A stretch of DNA of 29,431 bases. It comes from JAEKLB01 sp050249235 (lineage in GTDB: Bacteria; Actinomycetota; Acidimicrobiia; Acidimicrobiales; CADCSY01). The stretch lies in NCBI GenBank assembly GCA_050249235.1, contig JBFWQW010000028.1, forward strand, positions 1 to 29,431. The letters run 5' to 3'. A program made the translations under genes and the position numbers. The notes beneath the pieces are model-generated. The model searched no databases. It saw only the letters and a list, made by a program, of their open reading frames with translations, and was not told where the DNA came from. Positions 6,073 through 13,480 of the stretch are shown one piece after another; position 1 is the stretch's first letter, and each line of letters begins with the position of its first letter.

Positions 6073-7818
6073 TTGAGCGGGCGGGCGGTCCGGGTCCTCG
6101 TCGACGAGCCGGCCGTCGAGCGCCGGTTCGACTACCTCGTGCCCGACGCCCACGCGGCGTCGGTGCGGGTGGGCGCGCCCGTGCGGGTGCCGCTCCATGG
6201 CCGCCAGGTCGGCGGGTGGATCGTGGAGGTCGACCCGCCGACGCTGCCGGGTGTGGTCCTGCGGCCGCTCACCCGGATCAGCGGGTGGGGGCCGGAGCCG
6301 GCCCTCGTCGAGCTCGCCGAGTGGGCCGCGACCCGGTGGGCCGGGCGGCCGGTGCACTTCCTCCGCACCGCCTCGCCGCCGAGCCGGGTCCTCGGCCTCC
6401 CGCCCGCCGTCGGGCCGGCGGGCGACGGCGGGGGTGGGGGGGTGACCGATCCGCTGCTGATCGAGGCCCTGGCCGCGGCCGGCGCCGGCGGCAGCGTGGT
6501 GCTGCGGCTCCCGCCGGCCGCCGATCGTCTCCCGGTGGTGGCGGCGGCGGCGGCACTCGGCCCCACGCTGGTCGTCACGCCAGCTCACACCGACGGGGCC
6601 GAGTTGGCCCGCCGACTGCGCCAGGCCGGGGTGCCCACCGCCGTGCTGCCCCGGGAGTGGGCCCGGGCCCGGGCCGGTGCCGGCGTGGTGATCGGTGCCC
6701 GGGCCGCGGCGTGGGGCCCGTGCCCCGGGCTGGCCGCGGTCGTGGTGCTGGAGGAGCACGAGGAGGTGCTCCAGGAGGAGGCGTCACCCACCTGGCACGC
6801 CCGGGACGTGGCCGTGGCGCGGGCCGCCCGGGCCGGGGCCCCGTGCGAGCTGGGGTCGACCTGCCCGTCGCTCGCGGGGAGGGGGCGGGGGCCGCACCTG
6901 ACCCCCGACCGGGCCACCGCGCGGCGGGGCTGGCCGGCGGTCGACGTGGTCGACCGCCGGCAGGAGGACCCGCTGCGCTCCGACCTGTATTCCACCCGGC
7001 TGGTCGACCTCGTGCGGTCCGGCCGGCGGGTCGTGTGCGTGCTCAACCGAAAGGGCCGGGCCCGGCTCCTGGCCTGCCGGGCCTGCGCCGAGCTGGCCCG
7101 GTGCGAGCGGTGCGGGGCGGCGGTCGCCGGGGCCGAGGACGGCTCGCTGGCCTGCCCCCGCTGCTCGGCCACCCGACCGGCGGTGTGCGCCTCGTGCGGG
7201 TCGACGGCGCTGAAGCTGCGCCGCATCGGCACGGCCCGGGCCCGGGAGGACCTCGAGCGGCTGGCCGGCGTGGTCGTCGGCGAGGTGACGGGCGACAGCG
7301 GCGAGCTGCCCCGGGCCCGGGTGCTCGTCGGCACCGAGGCCGTGCTGCGCCGGGTCGACCGGGCCGACGCCGTCGCCTTCCTCGACCTCGACGCCGAGCT
7401 CCTCGCGCCCCGCTACCGGGCCGCCGAGGAGGCCATGGCGCTCGTCACCCGGGCGGCCCGGCTGCTCGGCGGCAAGGCCGGCGGGGGCCGCCTGTTGCTC
7501 CAGACCCGGCTGCCCCGCCACGACGTGGTGCTGGCCGCGCTCCACGCCGACCCGGGGCTGGCGTCGGCCGCCGAGGCGGCCCGCCGGGTCGAGCTGGGCT
7601 GGCCGCCGTACTCGGCGATGGCCCGAATCTCCGGCGCCGGGGCCGAGGCCTACGTCACCGCCCTGCGGTCGCAGCCCGGCGTCCGGCTCCTCGGGCCCGT
7701 CGACGACGCCTGGCTGGCCCGCGCCGCCGACCACGACGCCCTGGGCGCCGCCCTGGCGGCCACGCCCCGGCCGCCCGGCCAGCGACTCCGCATCGCCGTC
7801 GACCCACCCCGCGTCTGA
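6073..7818 (+). CDS. priA: Primosomal protein N-prime (PriA), degenerate helicase type
   Basis: PriA reloads the replisome at stalled forks. The 581-residue product keeps the N-terminal 3-prime-end binding domain (VRVLVDEPAVERRFDYLVP, VGAPVRVPLHGRQVGGW), and the zinc-binding insert with paired cysteines (CRACAELARCERCG, CPRCSATRPAVCASCG) at roughly residues 336-375. No Walker A motif of the GSGKT type is present in the region where the helicase core should begin, and the DEAH-like position reads LEEHEE. Actinobacterial PriA proteins are known to lack detectable helicase motifs, so this is a family trait and not local damage. The start is TTG 6073, 42 nt after metK. The gene ends at a strong hairpin facing the convergent methyltransferase. 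Confidence 0.85.
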   Translation: MSGRAVRVLVDEPAVERRFDYLVPDAHAASVRVGAPVRVPLHGRQVGGWIVEVDPPTLPGVVLRPLTRISGWGPEPALVELAEWAATRWAGRPVHFLRTASPPSRVLGLPPAVGPAGDGGGGGVTDPLLIEALAAAGAGGSVVLRLPPAADRLPVVAAAAALGPTLVVTPAHTDGAELARRLRQAGVPTAVLPREWARARAGAGVVIGARAAAWGPCPGLAAVVVLEEHEEVLQEEASPTWHARDVAVARAARAGAPCELGSTCPSLAGRGRGPHLTPDRATARRGWPAVDVVDRRQEDPLRSDLYSTRLVDLVRSGRRVVCVLNRKGRARLLACRACAELARCERCGAAVAGAEDGSLACPRCSATRPAVCASCGSTALKLRRIGTARAREDLERLAGVVVGEVTGDSGELPRARVLVGTEAVLRRVDRADAVAFLDLDAELLAPRYRAAEEAMALVTRAARLLGGKAGGGRLLLQTRLPRHDVVLAALHADPGLASAAEAARRVELGWPPYSAMARISGAGAEAYVTALRSQPGVRLLGPVDDAWLARAADHDALGAALAATPRPPGQRLRIAVDPPRV

Positions 7819-7837
7819 GCCCGCCCGTCCGTCTGGC

Positions 7838-7886
7838 GAACTCGGTGCGGAGGTCGCCGCAGAGCGGCGACCTCCGCACCGAGTTC
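7838..7886. terminator. Perfect 23-bp-stem hairpin between convergent genes (bidirectional terminator)
   Basis: The arm at 7838-7860 (GAACTCGGTG to GCCGC) is the exact reverse complement of 7864-7886, with an AGA loop. It sits 20 nt after the priA stop and 24 nt after the stop of the opposing methyltransferase, so it can act on transcripts from both sides. It lacks a U-tract, which is common for terminators in GC-rich actinobacteria. A palindromic dispersed repeat is the alternative. Confidence 0.75.
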
Positions 7887-7909
7887 GAGTCGTGGGCGGT
7901 GGGTGCGGG

Positions 7910-8452
7910 TCAGGTCGGGGCGGGCGCCGCGGTCCAGGCCTGGCGGCGGGCCTCGTAGATGGCGATGGCGGCGGCGTGGGCGACGTTGAGCGAGCCGACC
8001 CGGCCCAGCTGGGGGATGAAGCCGGTCACGTCGCAGGCGCCGAGCACGGCGGCCGACACGCCCCGGTCCTCGTGGCCGATCACGAGGCAGACGTCGCCCC
8101 GGAGGTCGACCTCGTGGAGGGGCAGGGCGCCGTCCGACAGCTCGATTGCCACCACCCGGTGGCCGTCGGCCCGGGCCGCGGCGATGGCGTCGACGCCCGT
8201 GGCGTGGCTCGTCCACTCGAGGTAGCGGTCGGTGCCCATCGACAGCTTGCGGGCCTTCGGGTGCGTCGGCGTGTCGGTGGTGCCGGCCAGGTAGAGGTGC
8301 TCGACCCGCTCGGCCGCGGCCGTCCGGACGATGGCGCCGACGTTGAAGGGCGTCTGCACGTCGTCGAGCAGGAGGGCGAGGCGGCCCTCGGTGCGGTGCC
8401 GCCACTCCCGGTTCAGGCGCTTGACGGCGGTCTCGCCGAGCGGGCGGTTCAC
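7910..8452 (-). CDS. TrmH/SpoU-family RNA 2-prime-O-methyltransferase
   Basis: A 180-residue SPOUT-fold methyltransferase that moves a methyl group from SAM to a ribose of tRNA or rRNA. The three family motifs are present: NVGAIVRTAAA (motif 1, about residues 36-46), LVIGHEDRGVS (motif 2) and IPQLGRVGSLNVAHAAAIAIYE (motif 3). The short length without an N-terminal RNA-binding extension fits TrmH-like enzymes acting on tRNA Gm18, but the substrate cannot be read from sequence. The start GTG 8452 overlaps the stop of the upstream RsmC-like gene (GTGA), so the two are one minus-strand operon. It ends convergently with priA at the hairpin 7838-7886. Confidence 0.9.
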   Translation of the reverse strand: MNRPLGETAVKRLNREWRHRTEGRLALLLDDVQTPFNVGAIVRTAAAERVEHLYLAGTTDTPTHPKARKLSMGTDRYLEWTSHATGVDAIAAARADGHRVVAIELSDGALPLHEVDLRGDVCLVIGHEDRGVSAAVLGACDVTGFIPQLGRVGSLNVAHAAAIAIYEARRQAWTAAPAPT

Positions 8453-9087
8453 GCCGGCCCCTCGGTCGACGGGGATCCGTCCGGGCCCGGTGGGCCGGGC
8501 CGTCGGGCCTCGAGGAGGCGGTACGACATGCGGGAGCGGAGGCGTTCCACCGCCCAACCCTGCCCGCGGAGCCACTCGGCGAGCGAGTCGGCGCCGAGGT
8601 GGCGCTGCACGACGAGGTCGGCGACGCCGCCGGGCGCGAGCCTCCCGAGCCACCGGGCCAGGAGCTCGTGCAGGGCGGGCTTGCCGATCCGGATGGGTGG
8701 GTTCGACCAGACCGCGCCGAACGTCACGCCGTCCGGGACGTCGTCGGGCTCGGCCACCCGCACGTTGGGGAGCCCGGCGGCGGTGGCGTTGGCGGCGGTG
8801 AGGGCGAGCGCCCGCCGGTTCAGGTCCACCGCCCACACCGTCGCCCCCGGGCTGCGGCGGGCCAGGGTCAGCGCGATCGGCCCGTACCCGCAGCCGAGGT
8901 CGAGGAGGTCGCCGGTGCCGGGCGGGGGCGGTGCTTCGAGCAGGAGGAGCTTGGTCCCCGGGTCGACCGCGCCCCGGGCGAACACGCCGCGGTCGGTGGC
9001 GAGGTCGAGCGTGAGGTCGGGGAGGGCGAGGCGCACGGTCGCCGGCGAGGACTCGACGCCGGGGTCGGGCTCGAAGTAGTGGGCCAG
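8449..9087 (-). CDS. RsmC/RlmG-type class I SAM methyltransferase; probable CTG start
   Basis: The 212-residue protein has the SAM motif I DLLDLGCGYGPIAL and the catalytic N-P-P-[FIY] type motif WSNPPIRIG, characteristic of small-domain 16S rRNA guanine-N2 methyltransferases (MTS family). Its N-terminus, HYFEPDPGVESSPATVRLALPDLTLDLATDRGVF, matches the usual opening of the family. That opening is encoded upstream of the first standard start codon (GTG 9036). An in-frame TAG lies further upstream with no ATG, GTG or TTG in between. CTG 9087-9085, giving M-A-H-Y-F-E, is therefore the likely start. A TACCGT -10 box lies 7 nt upstream of that CTG. It is co-transcribed with the TrmH-like gene and divergent from def with only 23 bp between. 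Confidence 0.88.
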   Translation of the reverse strand: MAHYFEPDPGVESSPATVRLALPDLTLDLATDRGVFARGAVDPGTKLLLLEAPPPPGTGDLLDLGCGYGPIALTLARRSPGATVWAVDLNRRALALTAANATAAGLPNVRVAEPDDVPDGVTFGAVWSNPPIRIGKPALHELLARWLGRLAPGGVADLVVQRHLGADSLAEWLRGQGWAVERLRSRMSYRLLEARRPGPPGPDGSPSTEGPA

Positions 9088-9100
9088 GGCGCCGACGGTA
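9088..9100 (-). promoter_or_regulatory. Putative -10 box of the RsmC-like/TrmH-like operon
   Basis: On the minus strand TACCGT (9100 to 9095) is followed by 7 nt and the CTG start. The TA of this box is shared with the TA of the def box on the other strand, at a central GGTACC palindrome. Confidence 0.45.
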
Positions 9101-9110
9101 CCCTGGCGCC
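9099..9110 (+). promoter_or_regulatory. Putative -10 box of def, leaderless spacing
   Basis: TACCCT (9099-9104) is followed by 6 nt and the GTG start at 9111. The whole gap to the divergent gene is 23 bp, so the two promoters must overlap and both -35 regions lie inside the opposite genes. Confidence 0.5.
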
Positions 9111-9626
9111 GTGAGCACCACCGGCGCCCCCTATGCCGTCCGGATCGTCGGCGACCCCGTCCTGCGCCGCCGGGCCAGCGAGGTCACCGACATCGACGGC
9201 CGGCTGGCCCGCCTGGTCGACGACATGGTCGCCACGCTCTACGACGCCCAGGGGCTGGCCCTGGCCGCGCCGCAGATCGGTGTCCAGAAGCGCCTCTGGG
9301 TCTACGACATGCACGACGACGAGGGCCCGAAGGCGATCGTCAACCCGGTCATCTCGGAGTCACGGGGCGAGTGGAGCTACGAGGAGGGCTGCCTGTCGGT
9401 GCCCGGCCTGTCCTGGGAGATCGTGCGACCCAAGGAGGTCCACCTCACCGGGCTCGACCTCGACGGCAACGAGCTCTCCATCGAGGCCGACGAGCTCCTC
9501 GCCCGCATGTTCCAGCACGAGCTCGACCACCTCGACGGCGTGCTCCTGCTCGACCGGCTGGCGCCCGAGGACCGCAGGGACGCCAAGCGGGCCGTCCGCG
9601 AGCTCCAGCTCGGCCTCCCCTCCTGA
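9111..9626 (+). CDS. def: Peptide deformylase
   Basis: Def removes the formyl group from the initiator methionine of new proteins; it is paired here with fmt, which adds it. The 171-residue protein has motif 1 as GLALAAPQIG (the usual third glycine of G-x-G-x-A-A-x-Q is Ala), motif 2 EGCLSVPG with the metal-binding Cys, and motif 3 QHELDHLDG with the two metal His and the catalytic Glu. The N-terminus, VRIVGDPVLRRRASEV, is typical. GTG 9111 is chosen because a -10 box lies 6 nt upstream. The stop lies 17 nt before the preferred fmt start. Confidence 0.96.
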   Translation: MSTTGAPYAVRIVGDPVLRRRASEVTDIDGRLARLVDDMVATLYDAQGLALAAPQIGVQKRLWVYDMHDDEGPKAIVNPVISESRGEWSYEEGCLSVPGLSWEIVRPKEVHLTGLDLDGNELSIEADELLARMFQHELDHLDGVLLLDRLAPEDRRDAKRAVRELQLGLPS

Positions 9627-9643
9627 GCGTCGACGGCGAGCCC

Positions 9644-10570
9644 GTGCCGGCGGCGCCCGTCCGGCCTGGGCGCCCCCGCCGCCTGGTGTACCTCGGCACG
9701 CCCGACGCCGCCGTGGCACCGCTCCGGGCCCTGGTCGACGCCGGCTTCGAGGTCGCCCTGGTGGTCTCCCAGCCCGACCGCCGGCGGGGCCGGGGAGCCG
9801 CCCTGCTCCCAAGCCCCGTCAAGCAGGCCGCCGTCGAGCTCGACCTGCCGGTGACCGACCGGGTCGACGACGTGGTGGCGCCGGGCGTCGACGCCGACCT
9901 CGGCGTCGTGGTCGCCTTCGGGCGCCTGATCAAGCCTCACGTGCTCGACCGCCTCCCCATGGTGAACGTGCACTTCTCGCTCCTGCCTCGGTGGCGGGGC
10001 GCGGCGCCGGTCGAGCGGGCCGTCCTGGCCGGTGACACCGAGACCGGCGTCTGCGTCATGCAGCTCGAGGCCGGGCTCGACACCGGGCCGGTGCACGCCG
10101 TCGAACGCACCCCGATCGACCCGGAGGAGACCGTCGACGAGCTGCGGGACCGGCTCGTCGCCATCGGCGCCCGCCTCCTGGTCGACACCCTGCGGGGCGG
10201 CCTGGGCGACCCCGTGGCCCAGGAGGGCGAGCCCACCTACGCCGCGAAGATCGATCCCGCCGAGCTCGAGATCGACTGGGCCCGCCCGGCCGACGAGGTG
10301 CTCCGGCTCGTCCGCCTCGGCCGGGCCTGGACCACGTTCCGGGGCCGCCGCCTCCGCGTCCTGCGGGCCTCCCCGGAGGATCCGGCCGGTGCCGCCGGCG
10401 GGGCCGCAGGGGCGGCACCGCCGCCCGGGACGCTCGAGGGGCCGTTCGTGGCCACCGGTGCCGGTCGCCTGCGGCTGGTGACCGTGCAGCCGGAGGGCCG
10501 GCCGGCTCAGCCGGTCGAGGCCTGGCGCAACGGGGCCCGCCCGACGCCGGCCGAGCGGCTCGGCCCGTGA
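9644..10570 (+). CDS. fmt: Methionyl-tRNA formyltransferase
   Basis: Fmt transfers a formyl group from 10-formyltetrahydrofolate to methionyl-tRNAfMet. The 308-residue product shows LVYLGTPDAAVAPL at the N-terminus, the catalytic block VNVHFSLLPRWRGAAPVERA (Asn and His of the active site), and GVCVMQLEAGLDTGPV with the catalytic Asp. A C-terminal tRNA-binding OB-like domain begins near EIDWARPADEVLRLVR. That domain contains an Ala/Gly-rich insertion (AGAAGGAAGAAPPPG). The preferred start is GTG 9644. A CTG at 9623, overlapping the def stop as CTGA, is in frame and would add seven residues. The gene ends in a GTGA overlap with rsmB. Confidence 0.95.
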   Translation: MPAAPVRPGRPRRLVYLGTPDAAVAPLRALVDAGFEVALVVSQPDRRRGRGAALLPSPVKQAAVELDLPVTDRVDDVVAPGVDADLGVVVAFGRLIKPHVLDRLPMVNVHFSLLPRWRGAAPVERAVLAGDTETGVCVMQLEAGLDTGPVHAVERTPIDPEETVDELRDRLVAIGARLLVDTLRGGLGDPVAQEGEPTYAAKIDPAELEIDWARPADEVLRLVRLGRAWTTFRGRRLRVLRASPEDPAGAAGGAAGAAPPPGTLEGPFVATGAGRLRLVTVQPEGRPAQPVEAWRNGARPTPAERLGP

Positions 10571-11679
10571 ACGACGCCAGGCGGGTGGCGCTCGACGCCC
10601 TGGCCCGTATCGAGGACGGGGGCGCCTACGCCAACCTCGTGCTCGGCTCGGTGCTCGAACGCTCGCACCTGGACACCCGAGACCGGGCCCTCGTCACCGA
10701 GCTCGTCTACGGCACCACCCGGATGCGCCGGGCCTGCGACCACCTGGTCGACCGCTTCGTCATGCGTCCCCTCGACGGTCCCACCCGCCGCGTCCTGCGC
10801 CTCGGCGCCTACCAGCTCCACTTCCTGCGCATCCCCGCCCACGCCGCGGTGTCGGCATCGGTGTCGGTGGCCCCGCCCCGGGCGAAGGGCCTGGTGAACG
10901 CCGTGCTCAGGCGGGTGGCCGAGGCCCCGGTCGAGTGGCCGGACGACGCCACCCGGCTCAGCTATCCGGATTGGGTCGTCCGCCGGCTGGTCGCCGACCT
11001 CGGGGCGGACGACGCCCTCGGGGCGCTGGCCCGGATGGACGAGGCGCCGGGCGCCACCGAGCGGCCCGACGGCTACGTCCAGGACCTGGCGTCGCAGTGG
11101 GTGGCCGAGGCCGTCGGCGCCATGGCGGGGGAGCGGGTCGCCGACGTGTGCGCCGCGCCGGGCGGCAAGGCCACCGCCCTGGCCGCCACCGGTGCCGTGG
11201 TCGTGGCGGCCGACCACAGCCCGGTGCGGGCCGGCCTGGTGGCCGGCAACGCCGTCCGCGTCGGCGCCGAGGTGCGGGTGGTGGCCGCCGACGGCCGGGC
11301 GGCACCGTTCGCGCCGGGCTCGTTCGACCGGGTGCTGGTCGACGCGCCCTGCTCGGGGCTCGGGGTCCTCGGCCGCCGACCCGACGCCCGGTGGCGGGTC
11401 GAGGAGGCGTCGGTCGAGCGGCTGGCGGGGCTCCAGCGCCAGCTCGTCGAGGCGTCGCTCGCCCTGGTCCGCCCCGGGGGCACGCTCGTCTACTCGGTCT
11501 GCACCCTCACCCGGGACGAGACCCTCGACGTCGACGGCTGGCTGGCCTCGCACCGCCCCGACCTCGTCCCGCGGCCCGTCCTCGGCCCGCCGTGGCGGGC
11601 CCACGGCCGGGGCTCGCTGCTCCTGCCCCAGGCGGCGGCCACGGACGGCATGGCCCTCTTCCGCTACCTGGTCCCCTGA
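10567..11679 (+). CDS. rsmB: 16S rRNA m5C967 methyltransferase RsmB, compact form
   Basis: RsmB methylates a cytosine of 16S rRNA. The 370-residue protein has an N-terminal NusB-like domain (RVALDALARIEDGGAYANLVL, LVTELVYGTTRMRRACDHLVD) and a C-terminal Rossmann domain with VCAAPGGKATALA, VDAPCSGLGVLGRRPDARWR and VYSVCTLTRDE, which holds the catalytic cysteines. Between them, the RRM-like stretch of about 50 residues normally found before the V-Q-D-x-A-S motif is nearly absent: MDEAPGATERPDGYVQDLASQW runs straight through. The total is 60-90 residues shorter than the E. coli and mycobacterial proteins as I recall them. The GTG start overlaps the fmt stop. The stop codon lies in a 17-bp perfect tandem duplication (11671-11704). 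Confidence 0.92.
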   Translation: MNDARRVALDALARIEDGGAYANLVLGSVLERSHLDTRDRALVTELVYGTTRMRRACDHLVDRFVMRPLDGPTRRVLRLGAYQLHFLRIPAHAAVSASVSVAPPRAKGLVNAVLRRVAEAPVEWPDDATRLSYPDWVVRRLVADLGADDALGALARMDEAPGATERPDGYVQDLASQWVAEAVGAMAGERVADVCAAPGGKATALAATGAVVVAADHSPVRAGLVAGNAVRVGAEVRVVAADGRAAPFAPGSFDRVLVDAPCSGLGVLGRRPDARWRVEEASVERLAGLQRQLVEASLALVRPGGTLVYSVCTLTRDETLDVDGWLASHRPDLVPRPVLGPPWRAHGRGSLLLPQAAATDGMALFRYLVP

Positions 11680-11704
11680 TCCCGTTCGTCCCCTGATCCC
11701 GTTC
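11671..11704 (+). repeat. Perfect 17-bp tandem duplication spanning the rsmB stop
   Basis: The unit GTCCCCTGATCCCGTTC occurs at 11671-11687 and again at 11688-11704 without a mismatch. The first copy contains the rsmB TGA. The lack of divergence suggests a recent slippage event. Downstream, CTGTCGAC (11706-11713) and GTCGACAG (11737-11744) form an 8-bp inverted repeat with a 23-nt loop. Confidence 0.85.
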
Positions 11705-11758
11705 TCTGTCGACTCGTGCGGGACAACACCGCTTCGGTCGACAGCGTTCGGGCGTCGC

Positions 11759-11771
11759 TAGCCTCCGCCTC
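11759..11771 (+). promoter_or_regulatory. Putative -10 box of the MogA/MoaB gene, leaderless spacing
   Basis: TAGCCT (11759-11764) is followed by 7 nt and the GTG at 11772. There is no ribosome binding site before the GTG, which supports leaderless translation. Confidence 0.5.
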
Positions 11772-12233
11772 GTGCTGGCCAGGGTGATGACGGTGTCGGA
11801 CGGGGTGGTGGCGGGCACGCGGGACGACCGCTCCGGCGACGCCCTCGTGGCCCACCTCGGCGCGGCCGGCTTCGCCGTCGACCGCCGCCTCGTCGTGGCG
11901 GACGGGGTCGACGCCGTCGCGGCCGGCCTGCGGACGCTCTGTGACGGGTTCGCCGGGCTCGTCGTCACCACCGGCGGCACCGGCTTCGGCCCCCGTGACC
12001 TCACGCCCGAGGGCACCCGGGCCGTGCTCGAGCGGGAGGCGCCCGGCCTGGCGGAGGCGATGCGCCTGGCCAGCCCCCTCGGCCGCCTCTCCCGGGCCCT
12101 CGCCGGCACCGTCGGCCAGACCCTCGTGCTCAACACGCCGGGCTCCACGAACGGCGCGCTCGAGACGCTCGACGCCGTCCTCGACGTCGTCCCCCACGCC
12201 CTCGATCTCCTCGCCGGCGGCCGCCCCCACTGA
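11772..12233 (+). CDS. MogA/MoaB-family molybdopterin adenylyltransferase-like protein
   Basis: This 153-residue single-domain MoCF-fold protein would adenylylate molybdopterin before molybdate insertion. It shows the opening ARVMTVSDGVVAGTRDDRSG, the loop GLVVTTGGTGFGPRDLTPEGTRAVLEREAPGLAEAMR that binds molybdopterin, and LVLNTPGSTNGALETLDAVLDVVPHALDLL. The TGGTG and P-G-S/N motifs are the family hallmarks. MogA and MoaB cannot be separated by motif alone. No other molybdenum cofactor gene is in the window. It has its own -10 box and is followed by a hairpin, so it is probably a single-gene unit. Confidence 0.9.
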   Translation: MLARVMTVSDGVVAGTRDDRSGDALVAHLGAAGFAVDRRLVVADGVDAVAAGLRTLCDGFAGLVVTTGGTGFGPRDLTPEGTRAVLEREAPGLAEAMRLASPLGRLSRALAGTVGQTLVLNTPGSTNGALETLDAVLDVVPHALDLLAGGRPH

Positions 12234-12240
12234 CGCCTCG

Positions 12241-12272
12241 GGCAACGCCGACCAGCGGTCGGCCCCGTTGCC
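12241..12272 (+). terminator. Two-step hairpin after the MogA/MoaB gene
   Basis: GGCAAC (12241-12246) pairs with GTTGCC (12267-12272). Inside, CCGACC (12248-12253) pairs with GGTCGG (12257-12262) around an AGC loop. It lies just after the TGA at 12231-12233 and before the fbp promoter, as expected for a terminator without a U-tract. Confidence 0.6.
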
Positions 12273-12358
12273 GACTGCTCCCGCCCGCCCGAGGGGCCAT
12301 GAGGTCGCCGGCGTCGCACGGAGCGGGGGGGTCGGTCGAGGGGCCCGGGGCCGCCGCG

Positions 12359-12370
12359 TAGGTTGAGGTG
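12359..12370 (+). promoter_or_regulatory. Putative -10 box of fbp; decides the start codon
   Basis: TAGGTT (12359-12364) is followed by GAGGTG and the GTG at 12371, a 6-nt leaderless spacing. The in-frame GTG at 12368 would be only 3 nt from the box and is less likely to be the start. Confidence 0.5.
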
Positions 12371-13381
12371 GTGGCGACCGGGCTGACCTTGAGCGAGCAG
12401 TTCTTCCTTGACCAGGCCGAGTCGAGGGCCAGCGGCGACCTGTCCACCATCCTCAACCGGATCAGCCTCGCGGCCCGCATGCTGGCGGCCGAGATCATGC
12501 GGGCCGGCTTCGTCGGCAAGCTCGGACTCACCGGGGCGACCAACGTCCAGGACGAGCAGGTCCGCGAGCTCGACGTCATCAGCAACGACATCGTCAGCCA
12601 GGTGATGGACCGGGCCCCCATGGTCGCCGGCATCGGCAGCGAGGAGCTGCCGGAGGTCTACGCCATGGAGGGCTCCGAGCACGGGAAGTACGTGCTCACC
12701 ATCGATCCCCTCGACGGGTCGGGCAACGTCGACGTCGACGGTGCCATGGGCACGATCTTCGGCATCTACCGCCGGCCGGCGGGCCGGGCCGGCCACCCCG
12801 CCGACCTGGTCGACTTCCTGCAACCGGGTCGGGACCTGGTGGCGGCCGGCTACGTGCTCTACGGGCCGTCGACGATGTTCGTGTACACCGTGGGCGGGCC
12901 GGTCAACGGCTTCACCCTCGACCGTTCGATCGGCACCTTCTTCCTCACCCATCCCGACATCCGGGTCCCCGAGGGGGTGGGCAGCTACTCGGTGAACGAG
13001 GCCAACGAGCCGGGCTGGGACGAGCCGACCCGGTCGATGGTGGCGGCCTTCCGGCGCCAGGAGTCCCGTAGCGGACCCCGCCAGGCCCGCTACGCCGGGG
13101 CGCTGGTGGCCGACGTCCACCGCACCCTGCTCAAGGGCGGCGTCTACCTCTACCCGCCCACCGTCTCGAAGCCGAACGGCAAGCTCCGGCTGCTGTACGA
13201 GAACGCGCCCCTCGCCCTGGTGATGGAGCACGCCGGTGGCGCGGCCACCGACGGCGCCCGGCGGATCCTCGACATCACCCCGGGCGAGCTCCACCAGCGC
13301 ACGCCGCTCTACATCGGGAGCCGGGGCGACGTGGCCGAGGTCCACCGCCTCCTCGGCGCGGCACCGCCCGCCGACGGCTGA
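12371..13381 (+). CDS. fbp: Class I fructose-1,6-bisphosphatase
   Basis: The enzyme hydrolyses fructose 1,6-bisphosphate in gluconeogenesis. The 336-residue protein contains GATNVQDEQVRELDVISNDI, the metal-site sequence VLTIDPLDGSGNVDVDGAMGTIFGIYRR split over residues near 116-143, YGPSTMFVYT, and the C-terminal block RYAGALVADVHRTLLKGGVYLYPPT and EHAGGAATDG. These are class I (Fbp) motifs and not GlpX (class II) motifs, which many actinobacteria use instead. The usual DGSSN reads DGSGN here. The GTG at 12371 follows a -10 box by 6 nt. The gene stands alone before the riboflavin operon, with no obvious functional link. Confidence 0.92.
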   Translation: MATGLTLSEQFFLDQAESRASGDLSTILNRISLAARMLAAEIMRAGFVGKLGLTGATNVQDEQVRELDVISNDIVSQVMDRAPMVAGIGSEELPEVYAMEGSEHGKYVLTIDPLDGSGNVDVDGAMGTIFGIYRRPAGRAGHPADLVDFLQPGRDLVAAGYVLYGPSTMFVYTVGGPVNGFTLDRSIGTFFLTHPDIRVPEGVGSYSVNEANEPGWDEPTRSMVAAFRRQESRSGPRQARYAGALVADVHRTLLKGGVYLYPPTVSKPNGKLRLLYENAPLALVMEHAGGAATDGARRILDITPGELHQRTPLYIGSRGDVAEVHRLLGAAPPADG

Positions 13382-13467
13382 CGACGGGCGGCCCGACGGC
13401 GGGACCGGGGCGTCCACCGCCCAACCCCCTGGTCGGCCTCGACGTGGGCAGACGCGGACGGCACCGT

Positions 13468-13473
13468 TAGGCT
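13468..13473 (+). promoter_or_regulatory. Putative -10 box of the riboflavin operon
   Basis: TAGGCT lies 7 nt before the first base of the riboswitch P1 stem, so transcription would start almost exactly at the riboswitch 5-prime end. The -35 region is not recognisable. Confidence 0.5.
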
Positions 13474-13480
13474 CCGGCCA

